Shown: positions 48,578 through 60,955, counted from the first letter of the stretch. The stretch: DNA of 64,000 nt from Cryptomeria japonica (GCF_030272615.1 NC_081412.1:137826747-137890746); one strand, 5' to 3'. Program-made: numbers and translations. The notes: generated from the sequence alone by a model not told the origin.

Positions 48578-49483
48578 TGTTAGGATAACTGGTGGACAAC
48601 TGAGAGGGGAGGGGGTGAATCAGTTGTCAACAAATTATGAGAAATTAAAGCACTAAAAACCTTTTATTAGAATAGGAGAAAAAATATACCTGTATAGAAG
48701 ATTAAGCATTAAAGCATAACAATAAACCAGTGAATCAATACCATAAAACCATACCAAATAACACCATGATTTGTACGTGGAAAACCCGGTGAAGGGAAAA
48801 ACCATGGTGGGAAACCCTACCCACAATCAGATAATACTTCTATAGTAAGTATATGATTACAATAGGGGCTTGCACATACAGGAAGGCACATTGCCTAGAG
48901 CACACTACTCATTACATTGGAGTCTCATTGACTACAAAAGAGATCAGCCACCTCAAAATAATCGGACAACAATCCAGAAAGATGAATTGTCAGAGATAGC
49001 ATCAATCATGCCAGATTACAGTTTTGGTTAAGCTCAATATCAGAGGTCTAAAACCTCTTCATTAACCCAACTCGATTGCCTATGATCGACCAAACTCTAT
49101 GCTCATATGATTATTACATTATTTTCTCCTTACATATGATCTACAATGAGATCTTACATATATTTATACAAAATTGGGACCTAAACAATTAGGTCAGCCA
49201 CCCAAATGCTAATACAATAAATCCATTACATAATCCCAAGTTAAAATCATAAGGCATGTCGGCCTGGGGCGAAACAAATGTTATCCAACAAATAAAACAT
49301 CCTGGAGACACATCAAAAAGATCCAACAACACGTTTCACGAAACCGATCCAAAAACTAGATAACACCGGACCTAAGTAGATCCACACATGCTACATCAAT
49401 GATTCCAATTAGTTGAGGCATGAACAAAATCACCATTAGCATCCTGAATCCCTTCTAGAAGTTGCACCAACACCACTTATGTG
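48578..49483 (-). repeat. 5' LTR of element D, part next to the primer site
   Basis: Matches 33921-34826 of the other LTR and is interrupted by E. 49479-49483 (ATGTG) is the left target copy of E. The minus strand has TATAAATA at 49161-49168, a likely LTR promoter. Confidence 0.93.
49161..49168 (-). promoter_or_regulatory. TATA box in the 5' LTR of D
   Basis: Minus strand TATAAATA followed by TATGTAAGATCTC, parallel to the C LTR. Confidence 0.45.
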
Positions 49484-50730
49484 TGTTGGCCATTTGGTGG
49501 AATTGATTATGTGTTGCATTGATGTTTTGTCATTGATGCCAACACTAGCTGTCTGGATGCTTTACCGATACCCTTCTGGTTTCGGTAGGTTTTGTGGTTT
49601 TTGGTTAACTTGAACCCGACATGATTCAGTAGGCTCCGATATAGTTTGGTGATGGAATTGTATTGTTCATGATACTCATGCTCATATTTGGTCAGTTGGT
49701 TTTGGTCTAGTGATTGGATGTTATCCTTCTTACTTAGAAGCTTGGTTTTTGGTTCCGACAAGGGTTTCATCAATAGAGCTTTTGTGGAGATCTTTGATGA
49801 ATTGCATAAGTGGTTTTGGTGCAGCTTCTGGTGGAGTTTCAGGATGCTGATGGTGATCATGTTCAAGACTTGATGGATGGAGATCATTGCTATGGCGTGT
49901 GGACCTATACTGGGTCCCAGTTGATCTAGGTTATGGACCGACTTTAATGTAACTTGTGGATAGGACCTATTGATGTATTAATGGGATGTCTTATAGGACC
50001 TATTGATGTATTAATGAGATGTCTTATGTGTTGATATTATTTGTTTGGTCTAAAGCCGACATGGTTTGTAATTATGTAATCAGTTTATTGTTTGGTGTCG
50101 GACCTAATTGTTTATGGTTGAGGGTTTGTATGTATAGATGTAAGATCTCATTGTAGATCATCATGGTTATTATTAGAGGTCATGGTCAAGGAATGTAATG
50201 TGTAAATAATGTAATATCATTCAGGCAGAGGAGTTGCTCGATCATTGGAGATTGAATTGGATTTATGTAAGAGGATTTAGTCCTCCAATATTGAGCTTAA
50301 CCAGAACTATACTCAGGCATAGAAGATGCTATCTTTTGAAATTCAACACTTCTCCAGATTGTAGTCTGGATTTCTATGTAGTCAGTGAGGCTCCTTTTGT
50401 GATGAGCAGTGCACTCTAGGCTATTGGCCTTCTTGCAAGTGCAGCCCCTCAATCGTAATTCACATACTTATTGCAGAAGTATTATCTGACTGCGGGTAGG
50501 CTTCCTACCATGGTTTTTCCATTTACTAGTTTTCCACGTACAAATCTTGATGCTATGTGGATGGTATTTATTCTGTGATTATTGTTTATTCTTAATTGGT
50601 TTATCTGCTATTCTGGTATTAATGTTTTGGGTTTCGGTATTAAAGTGTAAATTGCTAATGGTTTTGGTAATCTGTGACAACTGATTCACCCCCCTCTCAG
50701 TTGCCTTTTGATTATTTGAATTGTCTAATA
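49484..50730 (+). repeat. 5' LTR of element E
   Basis: 1247 bases from TGTTGGCC. It has a 33-base tandem duplication (49961-49993 and 49994-50026) that is single in the other LTR. Confidence 0.94.
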
Positions 50731-50732
50731 AT

Positions 50733-50744
50733 TGATATCAGAGC
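50733..50744 (+). other. Primer binding site of element E
   Basis: TGATATCAGAGC, one mismatch from the initiator-Met primer site. Confidence 0.88.
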
Positions 50745-50788
50745 TTTGGTCCTCTCTACAGAAAGCTTAACTGCGTGAGGAAGATCCT

Positions 50789-53700
50789 ATGGAATCTAAC
50801 AGTTCAAGTTCATCTAGTTCTTCTAGAGCTATCTTTCAAAGGGATATTCTGAGGCTTGATGGAACAAATTACACAGTATGGAAGATTTAGATGGAGACCC
50901 ATTTGAGATGTCTTGGCAGGGAGATTTGGGAGATCACACAGAATGGTGTCACACCCTATAATCCGGGATCTAGCAATCCTCCTTTGGAAAACCTGGATAA
51001 GGAGATTGAGAATGATTGTAGAGCAAGAGAAGCCCTCTTTTGTGCACTTTCTGATTAGCAAATAATGGGTTTAATCAACAAATCATCTGGAAAGACTATA
51101 TGGATAAGTTGGAGACTCTTAAAGAAGGCGACCCTATAGTGAAGATTGCTAAACTTGATGGTTACCAAGTGAGATATGAAAACTTGAAGATGGAAGAAGA
51201 TGAAAGGATTACCGCATTCATGGAAAGGGTAAATGAGATTGTTATGGGAATTCAATGTTGTGGTGGAACTCTGAGAAAAGACGAATTTTGTTTCAAAAGT
51301 CCTAAGAGCCCTACCACTGACTTAAAAAATGAAGGCTACTGCTATTAATGAGTTAAGAACAATGGCTAATGCATCTATCAACAAAGATACTTTCGTTGGG
51401 AAACTATCTGCTTTTGAGATTGAAGAATTTGGACCTTCTGGAGCTGTGAAGTCTGAACCTTCTTTTCATGCATCTACATCTACAACTAGTAAGAAAGACT
51501 GGAAAGCTTTGTATGCAAAGGAATTGGAAGATATGAAGAGAGAAGATGATGAGTTTGAGAAACTTGAAGCACTATTTTCTATATGAGTACCTAAAGGACC
51601 AGTAGGAAGTAAGTATGAAGGGAAAACACCTTTTAAATGTTTTGCATGTAATAAGATTGGTCATTTTGCATTTAGATGTCCTGAAAGAAATTCAAGATTT
51701 GAAGAAAGAGTTAGAAGATCATTTAAGCCTAACCCTAGATATCAGAACAAGTATAAGTACAAGAAAAACATAGACAAATCATGCTACATAGCAGATGGGG
51801 AAGGCATTATTGATTTTGATGATGAACCGACAAAAGACTCTGCTGGTGGATCTGGCAATGGGAAGAAATGGGTGTTCCTGACTATCAAAGAAGATGATTC
51901 GGTGGAAGTAAGTGTACTTGAAGAGAAGGCACTTGCTGCTAAAATTGAAGACAAGGATGAATGGGTAATTGACAGTGGTTGTTCACATCATATGACTGGA
52001 GATAAAGGGAATTTTCTATCTTTGCAAGAATTTGATGGTGGTCTAGTTAGATTTGGAGATTACAAGGCATGCATGATCAAAGGAAAAGGAACTATATCAC
52101 TGGATGGTAAGAACAATACTAACAATGTATATTATGTTGAGGTTTAAGTCATAATCTTTTGAGTGTAGGACAATTGGTAGATAAGGGATTTCAATTACAG
52201 TTCAAGGATGGAAAATGCAAAATCATTAACAAATCTGGCTTGGAGATAGCAACCAGTACAAAGACAAAAGGTAATATATTTCATTTGAACTCCAATAAGA
52301 AGACATGTTTGATTACACAGATTGATGAGAGTTGACTATGGCACAAAAGGTTGTGTCATGTGAATTTTGATTGCATTGTGAAGATCAGTTCAACTAAGGC
52401 AGTTAGGGATATACCTAAGATTATGAAGCCCTATAATCCGGTATGTAAAGAATGTCAAATGGGTAAACAGGTCAGAACCTGTTTTAGGAGTATAAAGATA
52501 AATCAAATGATGTTCTTGATCTTATTCATAATGATTTGTGTGGCCCTACTAGAGTTAAACGTTTTCAAGGTGATAGATATTTCATGCTAATCATTGATGA
52601 TTATTCTAGAATGACGATTACTTTTTTGAAAGAAAAATCAGAAGCATTTGAAAAGTTTAAAATCTTTAAGGATAAAGTGGAAACTAAGACAAGATTGAAG
52701 ATTAAGTGTTTAAGATCAAATCATGGTGGAGAATTCACATCTGGTGAGTTTAATAACTTTTGTGACAAGCATGGTATAAGAAGACAATTTTCTGCTCCCC
52801 GGATACCTCAGTAGAATGGATTTATGGAAAGGAAGAACATAACTATCTTGGATGCTACTAGAACGATGATGATGGAAGCTAGTCTACCTCATATCTACTG
52901 GAGAGAAGCAATGAGTACAATGGTTTATACATTCAACACAGTACATATCAAAGGAGAAACCGGTAAGACACCTTATGAATTATGGTTTGGAAATACACCT
53001 ATAGTTAAGTATTTTAGAATTTTTGGTAGTAAATGTTATATTAGGAGAGATGATATTATTGGGAAATTTGATCCTAGATGTGATGAAGGCATATTTCTTG
53101 GTTATTCTAATTAAAGAAAAGCATATAGATGTTATAACAAGAGATTGCAGAGAATTGTGGAGATTGCTAATGTCAAACTAGATGAGCTGAGTAGAAGTGA
53201 AATAAGAGTTTATGAGAAGGAACCGTCAGTGAAAATGATTATATCTAAACCGGTAGCACCTTTATCGAAGCAGAGAGTTGAACTATTTACTCCGATAGTA
53301 TCAGAGAATTCTATAGTAACTGAAGAACAGGGAAGAGGAACTGAAAGTCAGAAGACTCCTAGGTATGTGAGATTGAATCATTCAGAAGATCAAATCATTG
53401 GGGATAAGAGAAATGAAGTGATGACAAGAAGAAGACTGGCAACTAATGAGGTATGTTTAATTTCACAATTTGAACCAGTATCAGTAATTGAGGGATGTAA
53501 AGATGAACATTGGTTGAAAGCTATGGAAGAAGAATTAGATCAAATTGAGAAAAATAATACAAGGACCTTGGTTCCCCGACCTAAAAAATAAAAATGTTAT
53601 TGGAACTAAATGGGTTTTTAGGAATAAATTGAATGAGGATGGTAAAGTTATAAGGAATAAGGCTAGTTTGGTTTGTAAAGGATATTCTTAGAAGGAAGGA

Positions 53701-55001
53701 ATTGATTAGGGAGAGACTTTTGCACCTATAGCTAGGATTGAAGTTGTAAGATTATTTCTTGCCTATGTTGCTTATAAAAACCACAAGGTTTATTAGATGG
53801 ATGTTAAATGTGCATTTTTAAATGGGGATCTTGATGAGGAAGTTTATATTGAGCAACCTGATGGTTTTTCACTATCAGATGATACATATATGATTTGTAG
53901 GCTAAGGAAAGCTTTATATGGATTGAAACAAGCACCTAGAGCTTGGTATGCAAGGTTGGATAAATATATTTTGAAGCTTGGTTTTACTAAGGGCAATGCT
54001 GATAGTAATTTATATTATAAGATTACTGATGATGATATACTGATTATTGAAGTATTTGTTGATGACATTATTTTTGGAGGTGAAGATAAGTTATGCATAG
54101 AATTTTCTAAGAATACAGAGAAAGAATTTGAGATGTCTATGATTGGTGAGTTGAATTTTTTCTTAGGTTTGTAGATTACTCAGACTGACAAAGCTATTTT
54201 CATCCGTCAAACTAAATATGCTTAAGAATTGTTGAAGAAATTTGGTATGGGAGATTCTAAACTAGTAAGTATTCCTATTGTTACAAGTGAGAAATTGACA
54301 AGAAGAGATATTTCTACACCGATAAATCCTACAAGATACAAATCTATGATTGGAGGTCTTCTTTATTTGACTTAGACTAGGCCTGACATTATGAATGTTG
54401 TTTGTATTTTTTCAAGATTTCAGAGTGATCCTAGAGAAAATCATGAGATGGCAGTGAAAAGGATTTTTAGATACCTGTAAGGTACATCAGAATATGGTTT
54501 GTGGTACCCTAAGGATGATAAATTTACTTTATGTGCATATACAGATGCTGATTGGGCTGGAGATGTTGATGACTAGAAAAGTACTTCTGATGGAGATTTC
54601 TTTCTTGGAAAGAATTTGGTTTCATGGATCAGCAAGAAACAGTCATTTACTTCTTTATCTACTATTGAAGCTGAGTATGTTGTTGCTGCTACTAACTGTA
54701 CATAGGTTTTATGGATGAAGCAAATGTTGAAGGATATAAAGGTGAATTGTGATGCACTGATAGTTATTCATTGTGATAACTTTGTTGCTATTGATATATC
54801 AAAGAATCCAGTATTTCATTCTAAAAAAAGAACATATCTATCAAGTATAACTTTTTAAAGGAAAAGGTGGAAGCAAATGAATTTAGACTAGTTTATGTGA
54901 ACACTAAAGAGTAGATTGCAGATATTTTCACTAAACCTTTGTCCAAGGAATCATTTGAGTACCTAAGAGACAGAATGGGAGTCTCTTCCCCTCCGGTATA
55001 G
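50789..55001 (+). pseudogene. Ty1/copia gag-pol polyprotein of element E, heavily broken
   Basis: From ATG 50789 (a Ser-rich N-terminus) to TAG 54999-55001. UBN2 gag, an intact CCHC knuckle (51637-51680), protease DSG (about 51968-51980), integrase (about 52500-52830), RT with FVDD (about 54053-54070) and RNase H (about 54540-54990) are present. At least three frame changes and many stops, among them 50888, 51056, 51584, 52812, 54172 and several around 53590-53800. It is the closest relative of C and D in the window and keeps Gln codons where C has TAG, which makes it a useful internal comparison. Confidence 0.93.
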
Positions 55002-55159
55002 ACTTGATTGATGCATTTTGGCATCAATCCGGCATGCATTATCAGATATACTATTCATTCTGGCACTAATGTGGGATGCTACTGCTCAGGGGGAGTAGTT
55101 ATCTTTTATGGTTTATGTTTTTTCTTTGATATTTTTGTCAAATTTTTGGCATTGATGTC

Positions 55160-55169
55160 AAAGGGGGAG
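55160..55169 (+). other. Second polypurine-like tract of element E
   Basis: AAAGGGGGAG after GGCATTGATGTC, about 200 bases before the LTR-adjacent tract. Confidence 0.6.
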
Positions 55170-55357
55170 TGATATTGATGTGAAAAAGAAAAATAAAGTG
55201 ATAAAGAAAAAGAAAAGGGGTGTGATATTGTTGTGAAAGAAATATTGATATTTAGAGCTGTATGCAGGAGATTGTTGGCTGTCTTCCATTGGGGGAGACT
55301 TGTTTGGCATTTCTTGGTACTTAGATGTTTTTCAAATCTAGTGTTGCCATCAATTCC

Positions 55358-55369
55358 AAAGGGGGAGAT
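55358..55369 (+). other. Polypurine tract of element E
   Basis: AAAGGGGGAGAT directly before the 3' LTR at 55370. Confidence 0.88.
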
Positions 55370-56565
55370 TGTTGGCCATTTGGTGGAATTGATTATGTGT
55401 TGCATTGATGTTTTTTCATTGATGCCAACACTAGCTGTCTAGATGCTTTACCGACACCCTTCTGGTCCTGGTAGGTTGAGTGGTTTCTTGTTAACTTGGA
55501 TCTGACATGATCCAATAGGCTTCGGTATAGTCTGGTGATGGAATTAGCTTGTTCATGATACTCATGCTCATATTTGGTCAGTTGGTTTTGGTCTAGTGAT
55601 CGAATGTTATCTTGCTTACTTATAAGCTTGGTTTCTGGTTCTGACGAGGGTTTCATCGGTAAAGCTTTTTGTGGAGATCTTTGATGAATTTCATAAGTGG
55701 TGTTGGTGCAGATTTTGGTGGAGTTTCAGGATGCTGATGGTGATCATGTTCAAGACTTGGCAGATGGAGAGCATTGCTATGGCGTGTTGACCTATACTGG
55801 GTCCCGGTTGATCTAGGTTATGGACCGACTTTAATGTAACGTGTGGATAGGACCTATTGATGTATTTCCAGGATGTCTTATGTGTTGATATTATTTTTTT
55901 GGTCTAAGGATGACATGGTTTGTAATTATGTAATTGGTTTATTGTCTGGTGGTCGACCTAATTGTTTATGGTAGAGGGTTTGTATATATAGATGTAGATC
56001 TCATTGTAGATCATCATGGTTATTGTTAGAGGTCATGGTCAAGGAATGTAATGTGCGATTAATGTAATATCATTCAGGTAGAGGAGTTGGTCAATCATTA
56101 GAGATCAAATTGGATTTATGTAAGAGGATTTAGTCCTCCGGTATTGAGCTTAACCAAAACTGTACTCAGGCATAGGAGATGCTATCTTTTGCAGTTCAAC
56201 ACTTCTCCGGATTGTAGTCTGGATTTCTATGTAGTCAGTGAGGCTCCTTTTGTGATGAGCAGTGTGCTCTAGGCTGTTGGACTTCCTACAAGTGTAGGCC
56301 CCTTAATTGTAATTCACATACTTACTATAGAAGTATTATTTGATTGTGGGTAGGCTTCCCACCATGGTTTTTCCCTTTATTGGGTTTTCCACGTACAAAC
56401 CTTGGTGTTATATGGATGGTATTTATTCTGTGATTATTGTTTATGCTTAATTGGTTTATTTGCTATTTCAGTATTAAAGTTTAAATTGCTAATGGTTTTG
56501 GTAATCTATGACAATTGATTCACCCCCCCTGTCAGTTGTCTTCTGGTTATTTGAATTGTCTAACT
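55370..56565 (+). repeat. 3' LTR of element E
   Basis: 1196 bases; partner of 49484-50730. Confidence 0.94.
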
Positions 56566-56879
56566 ATGTGCAATATCAAGAATCTTCAATAAGGCTTTGT
56601 CAGTGAAACCCTTACCAGTTCAAGAAAGCAGTCATACTAGAATATAAGATAGCATCTGATTATTAGGTCAATGCCAACTGATTGAAACACACTTCAGAAG
56701 CATATGAACCATCCATACAAACTTATTCCATCATCCAGGTCATACCAGTAACAATCAACTAATAACCTTCCCAATCCAAACCTTCTATTGGAAGCTGGTA
56801 AACAACCATAACAGCTAGTGTTGACATCAATGAAAAAACATCAATGCAACACATAATCAATTCCTTCATTTTTTCAACA
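56566..56879 (-). repeat. 5' LTR of element D, outer part
   Basis: Continues the D LTR after E. The first five bases (ATGTG) are E's right target copy. Ends CAACA at 56879; 56880-56884 is D's right target copy TTATA. Confidence 0.93.
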
Positions 56880-56884
56880 TTATA

Positions 56885-56943
56885 GACATTTTGAAGGCAC
56901 ACAAAAACCAATTTTAGGTACTAATAACACATACGTGTTATGG
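56885..56943 (-). repeat. Right arm of the foldback, second piece
   Basis: Joins 33912-33920 and 61005-61027 to form the arm complementary to 33734-33824. 56926-56943 is also J's left target copy. Confidence 0.68.
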
Positions 56944-57414
56944 CCCTCTAATGGGTATTTCAGGGTTAATCCTAGGAGGAATAGGGAAGATGTGGAGTGG
57001 ATCAAACCGAAACAAGGCTGGGTGAAGGTTAATTTTGATGGTGCTTCGAAAGGGAATCCTAGACCTTTGGGGGTTGGGTGTGTTTCTAAGGATTCTAATA
57101 GAAACAACCTTGCCATAGATTCACATAAATTAGAGAATGGGACAAACAATGCAGGAGAGGTGCAATTGACAACTTTGGCTATTGATTTGGTGAAAAGGAT
57201 CAAAGTTGATCATTTGCATCTCGAAGGGGATTCTCAAATAGTTATAAATGCGATTACAAATGGGGGTTCCCATGATTGGAAAATTGACAAGTGGGTCAAA
57301 ATTATTCGAAGAAAATTAGAAGGTTTCAAATCTTTCACTCTTTCACATGTACACAAAGAAGGCAATGTGTTGGCCGACTTGCTATCCAAGTCGACGGTTG
57401 AGTTGGCAGGGTGA
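56944..57414 (+). pseudogene. RNase H domain of LINE J
   Basis: An RVT_3-type RNase H as found at the end of plant LINE ORF2 proteins. It shows V-N-F-D-G-A-S-K-G-N-P (about 57031-57063), a G-E in the position of the catalytic Glu (about 57157), L-E-G-D-S-Q (about 57220-57237) and A-D-L-L-S-K (about 57376-57393), ending at TGA 57412-57414. All four acidic positions appear retained. The reading frame is truncated at its 5' side because the LINE itself is; EN and RT domains are absent. Confidence 0.82.
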
Positions 57415-57522
57415 TCTTGATACCATTGATTTGATGTCAACTAGTATTGGTGATGTGTGGTATGGGCCTTGTTTCATTTATTTTTGGTGGCCCCAAACGT
57501 AGGGAAGGATGAGATTTATTTT

Positions 57523-58750
57523 TATGCTTAAGACCTTCTACCCAGTAGACATCATTTGCATTGCTCTTTCCATTTAGTGAGATGGATCCTTTACCTTTCA
57601 CCAAGCATGGTGCATTGTTGCCAAATCTGACAACACCTCCATCATATTCCTCCAGAGACATAAACTTTCTCTGGTCACCAGTCATGTGGTGAGAACAACC
57701 ACTATCAATTATCCACTCATTAGAGTTGTCAATGCGAGAGACAAGTGATTTCTTATCTGACACTTCTTCCTTTACAACTACAAACACTATGTCTTCACTC
57801 TCTTCATCTTCTGATTCTTCATTAGTAACACCTTCATATACAACAACGAGACAATTTCTTCTATTTCCTCCTTTATGCTTTCTAAACCTCTTTGGTTTAT
57901 CCTTATTGTCATTGTTAGGACAATTAACAGCTATATGTCCTATCTTGTTGCAGCAAAAACATTTCAAAGGAAGCTTACCTCTATATTTTCCAGTTCCTTT
58001 CGGAAGTCTTTTAGCAAGATGAGCTTCAAACTCCATCAGAATCTCTTCATCATCCATATCTCTCCATTGTCTGGATTCATAACTGGTACTAGTTTCTTTT
58101 CCTTTTTTGGATGGTGCAGTAGATTCTCTAAAGGCCGACTCAGTCTTCTGAACACTGCCATCATAGCTATTCAACTCATATGCAGTTAACTTTGCAATGA
58201 TAGAGCCTAAGGATACCTTGGTTTTATCAATAGACCTTAGTTCCTGGATAGCAGCAACTTTGATTGTATAGATTGGTAACAATTATCTCATGACTTTACT
58301 AACAACGGTGTCATCCTCAATCATTCCACCTGTGCTTTTGATATCTCCTACCACAGTCTTAATCCTTATGCCATATTTCTGAATGGTCTCTCCTTCAACC
58401 ATCCTCATGTCTTCAAATTTTTCTATAAGGCTCTCTTCCTTAGCTTGCTTTACATGCTCATCACCACCATAAATTATTTCTAGTGCATCCCATACATCCT
58501 TAGGTGTGTCATTGTCTTGTACATCAATAAAATCAATATTTGACAAGCTTCTGATATGGGCTTCCATGACTTGTCCATTTTCCTGAATGTCTCTCTTCTG
58601 ATCATCGGTCAAAGTGCCAGTGGGAGTCACATAGGCATTCTCAACATAGCTCCAGTGTTGAGCACCCATACTCTTGATGTAAATCTTCATTCTATCCTTC
58701 CATATCTTGAAGTTATCTCTATTGAACTTAGGACCTTCCCTCTTCATCAT
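57523..58750 (-). pseudogene. Gag-protease of element B
   Basis: From ATG 58750, one frame with a single stop at 58283-58285. UBN2 gag domain (about 58290-58700), intact zinc knuckle C-F-C-C-N-K-I-G-H (about 57918-57960), acidic linker, protease D-S-G-C-S-H-H-M (about 57685-57715). The sequence leaves the A alignment near 57523. More intact than A in this part: it lacks A's frameshift and the zinc-knuckle Cys to Phe change. Confidence 0.9.
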
Positions 58751-58807
58751 TAAGGCATGATCTTTTACCTCAAGTGGTTAAGCTTATATCACCAAGGACT
58801 TGGAGTC

Positions 58808-58819
58808 ACTCTGATACCA
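58808..58819 (-). other. Primer binding site of element B
   Basis: Minus strand TGGTATCAGAGT, one mismatch from the usual site. Confidence 0.85.
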
Positions 58820-58821
58820 AT

Positions 58822-60267
58822 TGATGAATAATGATGAACAACAGATACCCTAACTAATACTAAGAGGAGGGGTGAATTAGTATAGACAAAAACTTTCTCA
58901 ACAACTTATCAAGTTAAAGCAATATCAACTGGTTGTCTTCATTACTGAACTTAACCATGGCAATATCGGTTAAACACAGTAAGACTTCAGACAACATAAA
59001 CTAATAAGTCTGAGCACTTCAAATACATTCAATACTTGATAACAACTTCACCCATAAACATATACATGTGGTTAACAGTAATACCATAACCTAATAACTC
59101 TGCATGCATAATCACTCAAACAAAGAATACATAATCATCACATGAAAAATGCAAAACTCATGACACACAGATTTTTCACGTGGAAACCCAAATGGGAAAA
59201 AACATGGTGGGGATGAATACCCACAAGCTTGTTTTTGAACTCTTTTGAAGCTCGATCTGTTAGGAGCCTAGTTTGGTTAAAGACTTTATAATAAGGTTAT
59301 GCTAGGAACTGATCCTGTTAAAGATCACCTAGTTAAGGGATGGCTATATACCCTATTAAAGGTTAAAACCCTGTTAGAGGTTACCTTGATAGAGGATTTA
59401 AAGAACTCAATGATCTTGAGTCACCCGGTTAAAGGATTTACAATAATCCTGTTAAAGCTACCCGGTAAAGGGATTTTCCAACTGTTGAAATGGTTAGAAG
59501 ACAATAGGTAAAACTCTGATCTGATAACAACACTACATGTCAAGGCAGATCCTTTTCATTTCCTCTAGTCTACAATCACTCTTTGCAGTTTTCCTCTTAC
59601 TGGTGTGGCAAGTATCTCATCAATCAGATAGACACACACAATATTTGCCAAAAACTTACAACAACAAACATCATCGACCTTATAGACAATAGTTAGGTCA
59701 GTAGCATAAACCCTAAACCCTAAGCATCTTAGGTTTACAATACAAGCGGTCCAATCCTGACCGTCCAAGCACTTTGCATAGAGCAATACAATTTCAAACA
59801 TATCACAAGACAATCTGCATCGTCCATTCTTCACCACACATGGGAATCAGTAACCCATCATGCTTTCTTTTCATACCGCCAAGAAGAATGTTCATTCCTG
59901 ATGTAGACTTTTAATGCAATCAATCTTCTCATGCAAGATCCTCAAGGAAATCCTTCACATGCACAAAGCTGACGTGGCACCTCAATCTCATCCTCATCTC
60001 TTAGCTAACTCAACACAGAGTATCATCAGTTGCATCGCACAAGATGGATTGCCAAACCAAAAACCCTAGAGCTGAGAATACCAACTGGTAGTCACACTTA
60101 GTGAAACCCCAACACTAATTCACAACATCTCTTAATACCTCTTCATACCGGTTCACCAACTTCTTTTAATCTGCATACCGATTTACTTGTACTTATTGAC
60201 ATCAATGACAATATACATTATCATCATATCAACATGTCAGTTCATCATATGCCAACAATATCCAACA
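58822..60267 (-). repeat. 5' LTR of element B
   Basis: 1446 bases from TGATGAATAATG to TCCAACA, related to the A LTRs throughout with small indels. Confidence 0.9.
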
Positions 60268-60516
60268 TTTTGTGCATGGGTTTTGGAATGCAGTATTGTC
60301 CAAGAGGTGAAGAGAATAATGGAGCTTTGTGTGAAACCAGAATGGAGGGTGGGATTGGATTTGCTACTTGCATTGGCAGATTCGGGACAAGGGTTTGTCA
60401 TGACTCTTAGTGATTGGGTGGCAGTTCTTGGTTACCCTCCCAATGTGCATCCTTTCTTTCTATGGAAAGCTATGGAGGATAAAAATACTCGCAGGCGCAT
60501 TTCCATGGAGGGGTGA
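60268..60516 (+). pseudogene. C-terminal coding-like segment of LINE J
   Basis: A frame open to TGA at 60514-60516 directly after B. The product is hydrophobic with Trp, Leu and Val but has no domain I recognise. By position it would follow the RNase H in the undivided LINE, or be a 3' flank picked up by it. Confidence 0.35.
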
Positions 60517-60955
60517 CAAACTATTAGAGATTATGTGATTGATTGGGAGAAAGTGTTGGCATTTAGACTATTGAGGGAGATGATGGACTAGTCTTAGCTC
60601 AAGTATAAGATGGCAAATTATTAGAGGGGTTGTCACCCACAGGACAAAGGAAGAGGTTGAGGTGTGCGTGGTTAAGGTTTCAGAGGTGGGCGTCAGACAA
60701 GGAGGTCTTGCAGACAAAGCAATGCAAAGGTATTGCATATTGATGGGGATGGAGAATGAGCATGAAGTTTTTTGTGTTGTGTGTTTTGCAAAAACTCTAT
60801 TCCTTTTTGAGTAATTTTGTTGTGGGTTCATTGTAGCATAGACAGGTGATATTTTTTGTAATGCCCTCTTGATGGTAGATAGGTGTAGGGTTTGATCTAG
60901 TTTTTGGATACTACCAATAATGTCATCTTTTGTATTTCAGACTTTTTAAATTATT

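Larger units (their letters stand above)
49484..56565 (+). mobile_element. Element E: complete Ty1/copia element inside D's 5' LTR
   Basis: 7082 bases on the plus strand with LTRs 49484-50730 and 55370-56565, primer site, polypurine tract and the exact duplication ATGTG (49479-49483 and 56566-56570). The empty site is preserved in D's other LTR. About 27 differences in 300 LTR positions by eye (about 91% identity). The right LTR ends CT rather than CA. Confidence 0.95.
33921..56879 (-). mobile_element. Element D: Ty1/copia element carrying nested E, F and G
   Basis: The outermost element of the right block. Ends TGTTAGGATAACC at 33921 and CAACA at 56879 with the exact duplication TTATA. Internal minus-strand gag-pol is split by F (36030-43571) and by G with its duplication (45406-46875); the right LTR is split by E (49484-56565). 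The intact LTR is about 1216 bases. About 24 differences in 260 LTR positions compared by eye (about 91% identity). Confidence 0.95.
57523..60267 (-). mobile_element. Element B: truncated Ty1/copia relative of A, inside J
   Basis: Has a 5' LTR (58822-60267), a primer site and gag-protease like A. It stops near 57523, just past the protease, with no integrase, RT, RNase H or 3' LTR. The loss of one end explains the absence of a target duplication. Same family as A judged by matching LTR ends, gag sequence and PBS spacing. Confidence 0.88.
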
